DNA of 35,723 nucleotides, taken from positions 1 through 35,723 of the forward strand of contig NZ_KB899845.1 of assembly GCF_000378425.1 (NCBI RefSeq), written 5' to 3'. A program made the position numbers and the translations under genes. Under the pieces are notes generated by a model. That model saw only the letters and a program-made list of their open reading frames with translations. It was not told the origin of the DNA and did not search any database. Shown here piece by piece: positions 23,168-32,202 of the stretch (position 1 is the first letter of the stretch; each line of letters begins with the position of its first letter). Source of the stretch: Cohnella laeviribosi DSM 21336 (GTDB lineage Bacteria > Bacillota > Bacilli > Paenibacillales > Paenibacillaceae).

Positions 23168-23340
23168 TCACCCTTCCGATGTTATCACCCCATTTTGATT
23201 AGTTTCCAATCTTATCCGAAAATATTCAAGTTGGTACAGCAATCCGTCCGCATGAGAGTGAATACGCCCGCTTATCAAACGGATAAAATACACGATTCAT
23301 ACAAATAATGGAATCAATAGAGTGGTAAAGGGGTATTGCT

Positions 23341-23780
23341 ATGGACAATGTCAAATTTTTCAACCGTCTGTTGCGTTCCGTTCGGCGGAAGTCTGCAAAT
23401 ACCGGGGCACGAGTCCATGATCCGCAAACCGAAAAAGAACTTTCAGATCATTTGGGTGAAAACCTCGAATGGCTTCAGAAGATCTATGCGGATTGTTCCG
23501 ACGTCATTTTTCACGACTTTTTCATTGGCGATCGGACCCGAGCCGTACTAATTTATATCGACGGTCTTTCCCATATGGAAGAGATCGACCAACATGTGCT
23601 CGCGCCGCTCCAGCACGACTTCCCTCGGGAACATACGCTTCCGAACATTCGTCAAAAAATCGCCGTCACGTCCATCAAACCTGTGAAAACCGTCGCCGAT
23701 GTTATTGGCGAGCGCATTGTCGGCCGGTTCCCCGGAAAAATCATCGGGGGCGCTTACTGGCTTTTTTATTTATATCTCAA
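23341..23780 (+). pseudogene. 5' fragment of a second gerA gene, cut by IS21
   Basis: The frame gives about 146 residues from MDNVKFFNRLLRSVRRK. The GerA N-terminal signature is clear: LGENLEWLQKIYADCSDVIF, then RTRAVLIYIDGLSHMEEIDQ and VLAPLQ. Similarity weakens after VKTVADVIG, and the left end of the IS21 element begins at about 23781. The rest of gerA, including the whole membrane domain, is absent from the window. A GTGGTAAAGGGG stretch precedes the ATG. It pairs with the gerB fragment on the other side of the IS as the remains of one ger operon. Confidence 0.85.
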
Positions 23781-23842
23781 TGTGTGAAAAACGGTGATAA
23801 AATCCCCAAAAGAAACGGTTGAAAATTCCCCACCCTTGATGA

Positions 23843-25448
<1,606 letters not shown>

Positions 25449-25449
25449 T

Positions 25450-25478
25450 AATTATCGAAAGAATTTGGTTATGGAAAG
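25450..25478 (+). repeat. RIT left terminal inverted repeat
   Basis: This 29-bp sequence begins one base inside the istB junction, with aattatcgaaagaatttgg at its start and TTATGGAAAG at its end. Its exact reverse complement is at 28870-28898. Identity over 29 bp without mismatch suggests a recent insertion or strong constraint. Confidence 0.93.
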
Positions 25479-25533
25479 ATTCTCGAAAGAACCCGTGAAA
25501 GCTCTGAGGTCGTTGTCGAGAATCTTTCCATAA
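25469..25533. repeat. RIT left inner dyad (18-bp arms)
   Basis: TTATGGAAAGATTCTCGA at 25469-25486 and its perfect complement at 25516-25533 enclose 29 nt. The outer-to-outer length is 65 bp, the same as for the right-hand dyad. The left arm overlaps the terminal repeat, and the right arm ends 4 nt before the stop of the last recombinase gene. Such paired arms are typical binding sites for tyrosine recombinases; on RNA they would also form a hairpin. Confidence 0.9.
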
Positions 25534-25536
25534 TAA

Positions 25537-26562
25537 TCAGGGACGGCAAAGGTTCTGCAACCACTGCAGAATATCGGTATTATCTTCCCACGCGGGAGCG
25601 TCCCCACTTGTCATTTGAGGGTATGCAGCTTCCAAAGCCTTTCTTTTGAGCTCCGTATCGAATTTCAAATAGATCTCCGTTGTCGTTACACTCACATGCC
25701 CCAACAAATCACGAATGTAAATCAGGTTAACACCCGATTCCAACAGATGAAGAGCCTTGGAATGCCTGAGCATATGCGGATGCAGTTGATCCGGAAACAT
25801 CTCGTCCTTGTGGTTGCGTTTTGCGTGTTTCAAGTATTTACCGAGGATGTAGGTAATGCCGGGCCTTGTAAACGGTTGGTAGCGGCTGTTGTAAAATAGA
25901 GGGCTTTGCTGACGCCCCTTATCGAGCAGGTGGTTTTCGGCCATGTAACCTTCCAAAAGGCTTTGGGTTTTGGACATCATCGGGACGTTCCTTTTCTTAT
26001 TGCCTTTGCCGGTCAAGGTAATCGTTGCGGGCTGGGCCAGTCTCACATCACAAACCTTTAAATCGATGAGTTCCTGGACTCTTGCGCCGGCATCGTAGAG
26101 GACGACCATCAAGGCCAAGTCACGACGTCCTCTCTTCGTAGATGTATCGGGCTGTTCAAATAAATAGGCCAACTGATCCAGTGTGAGATGCGGTATCGTC
26201 GGTTGTTGCTTCTTCTTAAAGGGGATACACAATATCTTTTGGCTTTCGAACAAGATTTCCGGATTCTCCGTTTGAGCAAATCGGAAGAAGCTGTGAATCG
26301 CGGCTAACCGCTGGTTCCGGGTGCTAATACACACTTGTCTGGAAGTTTCGAGCCATTGTAAAAAATCCTTAATACTCGGCGCGGTCACCGTTGCAAATGA
26401 AATCTTCTCCGGCCTTATCTGCTGTTTCTCTTGCATGAACAGGAGAAATTGCTTGAAGGTATCGCGGTAGGATGCAATCGTATGGGGACTGACGTTTCGC
26501 TGTCCGGGAAGGAAATCAGCCAGATATCGTGTCAGCGTCTTCGCAAAATCAGTCTGCTTCAT
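25537..26562 (-). CDS. RIT tyrosine recombinase, third gene
   Basis: This 341-residue phage-integrase-family recombinase has an N-terminal SAM-like core-binding domain (VSPHTIASYRDTFKQFLLFM, residues 24-43) and a C-terminal catalytic domain with the expected residues: Arg in YDAGARVQELIDL (about 161), Lys in TGKGNKKRNVPM (about 187), the His-x-x-Arg box HPHMLRHSKA, GHVSVTTTEIYLKF with the final His and the Tyr nucleophile. It appears complete and active. Its start overlaps the end of the second recombinase gene by 14 bp, pointing to coupled translation. Confidence 0.9.
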   Translation of the reverse strand: MKQTDFAKTLTRYLADFLPGQRNVSPHTIASYRDTFKQFLLFMQEKQQIRPEKISFATVTAPSIKDFLQWLETSRQVCISTRNQRLAAIHSFFRFAQTENPEILFESQKILCIPFKKKQQPTIPHLTLDQLAYLFEQPDTSTKRGRRDLALMVVLYDAGARVQELIDLKVCDVRLAQPATITLTGKGNKKRNVPMMSKTQSLLEGYMAENHLLDKGRQQSPLFYNSRYQPFTRPGITYILGKYLKHAKRNHKDEMFPDQLHPHMLRHSKALHLLESGVNLIYIRDLLGHVSVTTTEIYLKFDTELKRKALEAAYPQMTSGDAPAWEDNTDILQWLQNLCRP

Positions 26563-27535
26563 CCCACTCCACCTCCGGGATGACGTATGCGCAGGTATGT
26601 TCGATCTTGCTCGTTAAGTCCGGATACAAATCCGCCGTTAACCGCAGGTATCTTTGACTGCCACGCATGTCTTCGTGGCCGAGGTAAGCCGAAAGATAGG
26701 GCAGAGCATTGTTCAAATTCCTGCCGTCCAACACCCACTTTTTCAAGCAGTTTACGGCGAAAGTATGACGCAAATCATGAATTCGAGGGCCTTTCCCCCT
26801 CCCTAAATGTGAAATGCCCGCTTGCCGGAGAACATCTCTAAAGAGCTTGTATACGGTCGACTCGGAATAGCTTCCGCCAAATGGGGACGGAAAGAAAAAC
26901 GGATTTCCCATTTTTCCGACTCGGACTGTTTTAACGTATTTCCGGCATCGTTCGATGAGGTTATCCGACATGGGGAGGATCCGTTCTTTATTGAATTTGG
27001 TATGCCGAATAAACAATGTGCCTTTGTCCAGATCAACATCCGGGATCGTTAGATGCAACGCCTCGGAAATTCTGAGGCCGCATCCATAAAGGATGCGCAG
27101 TAGTAGGGGCAATACGAGATGCCGGTTGGGCGTAACATCATGAGAGGGATAATGATCACACACCTCAAATATGGCTTTCATCTCATCACTTGAAAAAATG
27201 TAAGGGATGTATGCATAGCGATCGACGGTGACCATGGCTTTGGGAACCACATATGCCGCGTATCCGATGCGATTCATATACATTGCCAACCCCCGCAACA
27301 ATGAGATTCTGCCCCCTTGAGTCGATGCGGTCTCATTGGGCTTGCGAGCCGTCCATTCCATGACCAGCGGCTTCGTTAAAGCGGTCTCCTGTAAGCCTCG
27401 ACTGTACACAAAGGAGTCGAAACCTTTCAGTAAACTGGCTCCTTTTTCGAATTTATGGCCCGTCGCTCGTTTTTCTGCGATATAGCCCGCAATTGGGACG
27501 GCTAAAGTACTCCGAAATGGATGGAGATCAGGCAT
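26549..27535 (-). CDS. RIT tyrosine recombinase, second gene
   Basis: This 328-residue tyrosine recombinase has as catalytic residues the Arg in YGCGLRISEALHL (about 155), a Lys in HTKFNKERILPM (about 181), the box IHDLRHTFAV and the segment YLGHEDMRGSQRYLRL with the last His and the Tyr. The N-terminal DNA-binding domain includes EKRATGHKFEKGASLLKGF. It overlaps the first gene by 8 bp and the third by 14 bp, so the three proteins are probably made in fixed proportion. Confidence 0.9.
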   Translation of the reverse strand: MPDLHPFRSTLAVPIAGYIAEKRATGHKFEKGASLLKGFDSFVYSRGLQETALTKPLVMEWTARKPNETASTQGGRISLLRGLAMYMNRIGYAAYVVPKAMVTVDRYAYIPYIFSSDEMKAIFEVCDHYPSHDVTPNRHLVLPLLLRILYGCGLRISEALHLTIPDVDLDKGTLFIRHTKFNKERILPMSDNLIERCRKYVKTVRVGKMGNPFFFPSPFGGSYSESTVYKLFRDVLRQAGISHLGRGKGPRIHDLRHTFAVNCLKKWVLDGRNLNNALPYLSAYLGHEDMRGSQRYLRLTADLYPDLTSKIEHTCAYVIPEVEWDEAD

Positions 27536-28769
27536 TCAGGAACACCTCCTCCGGGTCGAGTGCACAGGACTTTAATCCGTTCAGATCCGTATGCAGATAG
27601 ACCGAAGTCGACTTGGAATCCACATGGCCCAAGATTTCGGAAATGACCGCAAGAGATGCTCCCTGTTCCAATAGGACACTTGCCAGCGAGTGCCGTAGCG
27701 AATGTAGCCCGTGTCGTTTTCCACGGGGAACGGTAATGCCGGCAAGGCGAATATAGTGAGTAATGATGGTATGAAGATTGGCATTCTCACCGAAAGCCTC
27801 AAAAGGGGCGTTCAGACGTACAAACACATAAGGCGATTCACATACCGGTCGGGCACGCTGAAGATAATCGATGAGCGCCCAGCCGACATCGTGCAGAATG
27901 GGATAGGTCACTTCGACCTTTGTTTTTTCTTGCACAATGGTTATCGTTTTGGTTTCCCAGTTCAAATGCGAGAGTTTCAAGGCCTTGATGTCGCCGACCC
28001 GCATGCCCAGCTTCGCAACAAGAAGAAGGATGGCATAATCTCTTTTCCCTCTGGGGCTTCCCCGATCAACGGCATCCAGTATACGTTTCACCTCGGCCGG
28101 CTCCCATGTAGAAGGAACGGCTGGGTAACGGTACCGGGTTGGCTTCGGCACCGCGAGAGATAAATCCTGTTCGGTATATCCGTGCAGATAGAGAAACCTC
28201 AAGAATACTCTAAGCGTAGTCAGAATAGCAGCAATGCTTTTTTCGTGCCTGGGGCAAATGCTGATCACGTAATCCGAAATGATGTCCGGCGTGATGTCGC
28301 CAACATTCATGACGTTACGCAGTGCCAGATAATCTACAAAAAAGAATAAGCGCTGCAGGCGGGTACGCATGCCGCGCAAGGAATATTCATTGGCTTCGCA
28401 CTCCTTTTCGTATGCGGTTAACATTTCTTCGAACTGTGGTGGTTTCACATAGCCCTTTTTCTTTACGATTCTGCGAATGACAACCCCGTGCAACTGGTAA
28501 TCGCCTAAAAGCCGAACGGAACGAATGGCTTGCTTGGCGTTTCGAGGAAACGGTTCAAGATAGTAATTCGTTGTACAGCCGTATTTGTCTCTCAAATACG
28601 CCTGTCCGAGCTCTTCCGAGAAATATTGTTCATCCCGGTCTCGCGCAAATGCACAAATCCGGTTGAATGAAGCTCGGATGCCGCATACGGTGTTGTATGC
28701 GTAATTCAGTCGCTTGAGGGCTTCGATGACCTCCGCCGCGAGCACCTCGATCGGTTTTCTTGTTTCCAT
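27528..28769 (-). CDS. RIT tyrosine recombinase, first gene
   Basis: This is the longest of the three, at 413 residues. Catalytic residues are the Arg in LGMRVGDIKALKL (about 271), a Lys in QEKTKVEVTYP (about 295), HGLHSLRHSLASVLL with the His-x-x-Arg box and LGHVDSKSTSVYLH with the final His and the Tyr. The extra N-terminal region of about 90 residues is the usual mark of the first RIT protein. The ATG at 28769 is chosen because TTGGAGGGG lies 6 nt upstream; an ATG 12 codons earlier has no such site. Confidence 0.9.
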   Translation of the reverse strand: METRKPIEVLAAEVIEALKRLNYAYNTVCGIRASFNRICAFARDRDEQYFSEELGQAYLRDKYGCTTNYYLEPFPRNAKQAIRSVRLLGDYQLHGVVIRRIVKKKGYVKPPQFEEMLTAYEKECEANEYSLRGMRTRLQRLFFFVDYLALRNVMNVGDITPDIISDYVISICPRHEKSIAAILTTLRVFLRFLYLHGYTEQDLSLAVPKPTRYRYPAVPSTWEPAEVKRILDAVDRGSPRGKRDYAILLLVAKLGMRVGDIKALKLSHLNWETKTITIVQEKTKVEVTYPILHDVGWALIDYLQRARPVCESPYVFVRLNAPFEAFGENANLHTIITHYIRLAGITVPRGKRHGLHSLRHSLASVLLEQGASLAVISEILGHVDSKSTSVYLHTDLNGLKSCALDPEEVFLNA

Positions 28770-28814
28770 GGCTACCCCTCCAATGAACATGATTTCATTG
28801 TCCATTGTGAGGTG

Positions 28815-28879
28815 TTATGGAAAGAAATCAATGTACATTCATTGATGCTATCGGGATGTACGCTGATTTCTTTCCATAA
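28815..28879. repeat. RIT right inner dyad (16-bp arms)
   Basis: TTATGGAAAGAAATCA at 28815-28830 and its perfect complement at 28864-28879 enclose 33 nt, again 65 bp from end to end. The first ten bases are those of the left-hand dyad; the inner six differ. The dyad lies upstream of the first recombinase gene and so may also control its promoter. Confidence 0.9.
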
Positions 28880-28898
28880 CCAAATTCTTTCGATAATT
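28870..28898 (-). repeat. RIT right terminal inverted repeat
   Basis: This is the exact reverse complement of 25450-25478 over 29 bp. Unlike on the left, it does not abut istB: 25 further bases containing a perfect 20-bp palindrome lie between it and the junction. Confidence 0.93.
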
Positions 28899-28902
28899 CC
28901 CA

Positions 28903-28922
28903 TTATGGAAAGCTTTCCATAA
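28903..28922. repeat. Perfect 20-bp palindrome at the RIT/istB junction
   Basis: TTATGGAAAGCTTTCCATAA is two inverted copies of the 10-bp RIT word with no spacer. It is found only at the right junction, one or two bases from the resumed istB sequence. It looks like a recombination core site and is not explained by the mirrored ends. Confidence 0.9.
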
Positions 28923-28923
28923 G

Positions 28924-29370
28924 GGCAAGACCCATCTGGCCGTGGCGATCGCGCTCGAAGCCATCAAGCAGCGGTACACGGTCTATTTTACGACCGCTCA
29001 CGATCTGGTGGAGACACTCCAGCAAGCTCATCAGAACAACACCATCCGGCAGAAGATCAAAATGTTCACCAAGCCGAATTTGCTCATCATTGACGAAATT
29101 GGGTATCGAAGGATGGAGGACACGGCCGCCCACTTCTTCTTCCAGATCGTATCCGAACGATACGAGACCGGATCGATCATCTTAACGTCCAACAAAACGT
29201 ATGGCGCATGGGGCGAGATCTTTGGCGATTCGGTCTTGGCGACGGCGATTCTGGATCGACTGTTGCACCATTCGACCACGATCAATATCAAGGGCGAAAG
29301 CTATCGCATCAAGGAAAAAAAGAAAGCCGGGTTCTTCCGTCCGGAAGGAGCCGAGGACAAACAAGAGTAG
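28924..29370 (+). pseudogene. istB: istB, 3' part
   Basis: The frame resumes at GKTHLAVAIALEAIK, the second half of Walker A, and continues with NLLIIDEIGYRRM (Walker B) and IILTSNKTYGAWGEIFGD to a TAG at 29368-29370. Joined to the 5' part it gives a normal 261-residue IstB. By itself it lacks a start with a ribosome site. No frameshift or nonsense codon has accumulated in either half, so the interruption looks recent. Confidence 0.9.
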
Positions 29371-29476
29371 GTGGAAAAATTCGGCGCGAACCCGTCCCCT
29401 GATGGGGCGCATGAAATCGACCCAACTGGGGAATTTTCAGCCGATTATTTTGAGGATTTTTCAATCGGTCTTGACA

Positions 29477-30262
29477 AATGGGATCATCGTACGGGAATAC
29501 GGCGAATTTGTAGTCGGCGCCTTGTTTTCCAACACCCCGCTCATCGTGGTGTCGGGCAGCATGGTGCTGGTATACGCCATAGCCGTACGGGGAGGAGTGG
29601 AAATTGTGGGGAGGTTTTCCGATCTTTTCCTCCCCGCTTTTTTCATTCTGTTTTTGCTCATTATTGTTCCGATCATTCCCGATCTGCGCGTGGCGCATAT
29701 GCTTCCGGTCATGGGAGAAGGGATCATGCCTTCGATCGCGGGTTCTCTTGTCCTGCAAATCTGGTTCAGCGAATTGCTCACCGCATCGTTTTTGCTCCCC
29801 TTTGTATCCGATCAAAAGAAAGCGGCAAAGAGCATTTCGTATACCTTATTAGCGGTCATCCTGACGCTGGTTGTTTCCAATTTGGCGACGCTGCTGCTTT
29901 TGGGAGATTTGACAGGCAGTTATACGTATCCCTTTCTGATTTTGGCGAGGTATATCAATCTGGCCGAGTTTTTCACCCATCTGGAAGCGCTGTTCATGGC
30001 CATCTGGGTGTTGGGCGCGTTTGTGAAAATCTGCGTATTTTATTACGTAACCGTTCTTGGCGCCGCCCAATGGATGAACCTGTCCGACTACCGGCCGATC
30101 GTGTTCCCGCTCGGCCTTCTGTTAACGTTGTTCAGCATATGGGTTGCGCCCAATTATCAGAAATTGACGCACGCGATATCCACATCCGTTATTTTTGCAA
30201 CATTGGCGATGTTCGTGATCGTTCCCGGACTGTTGCTTTGCACGGCCTGGGTAAAAAAAACG
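29477..30262 (+). pseudogene. 3' fragment of a second gerB gene
   Basis: About 262 residues of a GerB-family germination permease are in frame directly after the IS21 end: NGIIVREYGEFVVGALFSNT, then AVRGGVEIVGRFSDLF and further membrane helices, ending near LLLCTAWVKKTD. Roughly the first 100 residues are missing. No stop occurs where GerB proteins end; the frame runs on to 30481 through sequence that belongs, on the other strand, to the unknown gene at 30263-31180. Both genes therefore seem to have lost their 3' ends at a join near 30262. Confidence 0.82.
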
Positions 30263-31180
30263 GATGCATGTATGAAGCAATTCGGCAAGCGCTTTTTGGC
30301 GGCTGCTTTTGTTGGTCGCTTTGTTCAACCTCTCAAGCAGTTCCTTTGGCGTGTCGTCAGGCCACCGCTCTTCGGTATTGTCCATATAAGAGGTGATATA
30401 GCAGAGGCCGTTGATCACAAGCCGAAGCGCTTCCTTGAAGACGTCAAATCCGTCCCGGATTTCAGCCGCTTCCAGCTTTGACGAATGATGCTTGTTGTCG
30501 CGCACTTCGATGGAACGGCCATCGATTTCGTATACGCCCGATTGATCGGGCAAATCGCTCCTATCACGGGATTGGATTTCTTCCTCCAGCGCCTCCGCAA
30601 CAACGGTTGCCACCGACACATCCGGCCGATCCAACGTAAGCGGCAAGTAATAGTATCGGTCCGGATTGGTGATTCAGTTGGTCCGATCCCGGTAATCCAC
30701 ATCATGACGGATCGTCGAGAGGATGATTTGCAACGGCATATCGGGCAGAACGGATATGTACGCCCCATCCACAAAGTTCCCTTCTCCCCACAAATCCAAA
30801 TCTGTTTGTTTCCCAAAGCTCATATAAAAGGATATGTAAGGGAAAGAGAGCGCAGACACCGGCACCTCGTCAATATCGGTTTGTCTGAATTGTTCGATCA
30901 TCTCCGGTTCAAAATGAAAGATATTCCGTCCATGCACAGCAAATACAGCGTAGTGAATGGCATAATTAATTTCTTTGGAAATGAGGCGTGTGTCGGCAGG
31001 TCTCTTTTCAAAGGGCAGTTCGCTTACATCTTCGTTATACTTTTTCATGATCAACCTGGCTACCTCATTAAGCTGCTCCAAAGAAGGCATTCCATCGGAA
31101 ACGTGACTTCTGAAGTAGTTTACAAGCTGTTTGATATAGGGTCTCGAATGCCTGTACCGTTCCGGATGGTATCGTAACAT
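30263..31180 (-). pseudogene. Unrecognised gene with an in-frame TGA and a lost 3' end
   Basis: From a well-placed ATG (GGGAGGAG 5 nt upstream) 168 codons run to a TGA at 30674-30676. The same frame then continues without another stop to about 30263, with good protein character (NPDRYYYLPLTLDRPD, later SYMDNTEERWPDDTPKELLE). This points to one protein of about 300 residues in which a codon, perhaps Trp (TGG), became TGA. The 3' end meets the gerB fragment head-on. The N-terminal part contains GEGNFVDGAYISVLPD and DVDYRDR. I recognise no family. It is the last gene of the cluster beginning at 33921. Confidence 0.6.
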
Positions 31181-31204
31181 CCTGTCTCCTCCCGCTCTTC
31201 CTGA

Positions 31205-31855
31205 TTAGAAATCATTGTCGACATCTTCCTCAAAGCCGATCCCCATGCGGCCTAACCATCGCTTCTCCCGACATTCCGGACAACGCTTCGGATCGTCCCA
31301 TCCGCGTTTAGCAAAATATTTTTGCTCCGATGCTTCAAAAACAAACCGATTTCCGCATTCCCAGCATTTGAGCCGTACCGGTTCGTATGTTTCAAGACTT
31401 GGCGCTGTCAGATTCAATTCTTTACGCCAGGCAAGCAATACACTTTCTTCACGACGATTCCACAGCACTTTCAATTCGGGAGCGAGAAACAGATTCTTGT
31501 TGAAACGGAACCCGCGAATGTTTCGCAGGTGAGGAGTCTTGCCGCAGTCTAGCGCATCGCAAGGATAGCGAGCGGGGCACTCGCGTTTGTGACAAATTCG
31601 GCCAAGGTACTTTCTGTCCTTGTTAAATATGAATACTTCCCAGGCATGCGTGATGGATGAGATTTGCCGGCAAAACCGCGCAAGTTGGGGAAGCTCGTCC
31701 AGATTAGACAAAACGACCGCCAGATCAATGTCGCCGGGATAGGGATCGCCGGCTGCCATCGACCCGCACAGGACCACTTCCTGGACCGAGGCCAGCTTTT
31801 TCACTTTATTGGCAAACTCCTGTGCCGCTTGAGTAAACCGAATATAGTCATTCAT
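31205..31855 (-). CDS. Nucleotidyltransferase-fold protein with C-terminal zinc ribbon
   Basis: The 216 residues start at MNDYIRFTQAAQEF (AAAGGG about 12 nt upstream; an earlier TTG at 31930 lacks a site). Residues 25-48 carry the polymerase-beta-type motif VVLCGSMAAGDPYPGDIDLA, with Gly-Ser and the Asp-x-Asp metal pair. A central Cys cluster (CHKRECPARYPCDALDCG) and a C-terminal zinc ribbon (CWECG, then CPECR about 25 residues on) probably bind two zinc ions. Such minimal nucleotidyltransferases can modify proteins, RNA or small molecules. The substrate is unknown. It is the third gene of the cluster, 24 bp before the TGA-broken gene. Confidence 0.75.
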   Translation of the reverse strand: MNDYIRFTQAAQEFANKVKKLASVQEVVLCGSMAAGDPYPGDIDLAVVLSNLDELPQLARFCRQISSITHAWEVFIFNKDRKYLGRICHKRECPARYPCDALDCGKTPHLRNIRGFRFNKNLFLAPELKVLWNRREESVLLAWRKELNLTAPSLETYEPVRLKCWECGNRFVFEASEQKYFAKRGWDDPKRCPECREKRWLGRMGIGFEEDVDNDF

Positions 31856-31901
31856 ACAAGCTTCATTCCCTTTACGAAAATTCCAAATGGCAAGGCTCGT
31901 T

Positions 31902-32150
31902 TCAACAAACTTTATCGATTTCATAATCAACGGAATCGTCAGCTTCGCCCGTCAAACAAGTAAAGCATGAATGCCATCCTGCAACAGCGGTTCCAATCGC
32001 CCGAATCGGTTGACCGCATTGGCCGCAGGACGTTCCTTTTTCTTTCGCGGAAACGGATGCTTTCAGGCTCTCGATGAGATTCTTTTTGTTCTCTTTTGGA
32101 TTGTTCTTCATATACAACGCTACGAACTTTTCGATAGATACAGGAACCAT
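31902..32150 (-). CDS. Small Cys-rich protein, probable zinc finger
   Basis: The frame from 32150 gives 82 residues. A helical, basic half (SIEKFVALYMKNNPKENKKN, LIESLKASVSAKEKG) is followed by CGQCGQPIRAIGTAVAGWHS and CFTCLTGEADDSVDYEI, a clear Cys-x-x-Cys pair of knuckles. The start is uncertain: the frame is open upstream into the preceding gene, a GTG at 32165 is possible, and GAGGTG lies 12 nt before the ATG chosen. It sits between the large helical-repeat gene and the nucleotidyltransferase gene. I know similar small proteins only as uncharacterised. Confidence 0.6.
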   Translation of the reverse strand: MVPVSIEKFVALYMKNNPKENKKNLIESLKASVSAKEKGTSCGQCGQPIRAIGTAVAGWHSCFTCLTGEADDSVDYEIDKVC

Positions 32151-32202
32151 AGATTGAATGAACACCTCATTGACTATGTATTTTTGACGATAACTTGCTT
32201 CA

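Larger units (their letters stand above)
25449..28923 (-). mobile_element. RIT element (recombinase in trio)
   Basis: About 3.48 kb are inserted in istB. They carry three consecutive overlapping tyrosine recombinase genes, all read in minus orientation, in the order 413, 328 and 341 residues. This is the defining organisation of recombinase-in-trio elements, which carry little or no cargo. The ends have a 29-bp perfect inverted repeat (25450-25478 and 28870-28898) and further inverted copies of TTATGGAAAG. Deleting 3,477 bp rejoins istB in frame. A GG dinucleotide occurs at both junctions, so the exact edges are uncertain by about two bases. Confidence 0.88.

Noticed and set aside
23200..23340. 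Forespore sigma-G promoter before the second gerA
   Set aside because: TGAATA and CATACA-like boxes exist but not at a suitable spacing.
29201..30481. A single 426-residue protein
   Set aside because: The frame joins an out-of-frame piece of istB, the IS21 end, a gerB fragment and the antisense of another gene; only the gerB part is meaningful.
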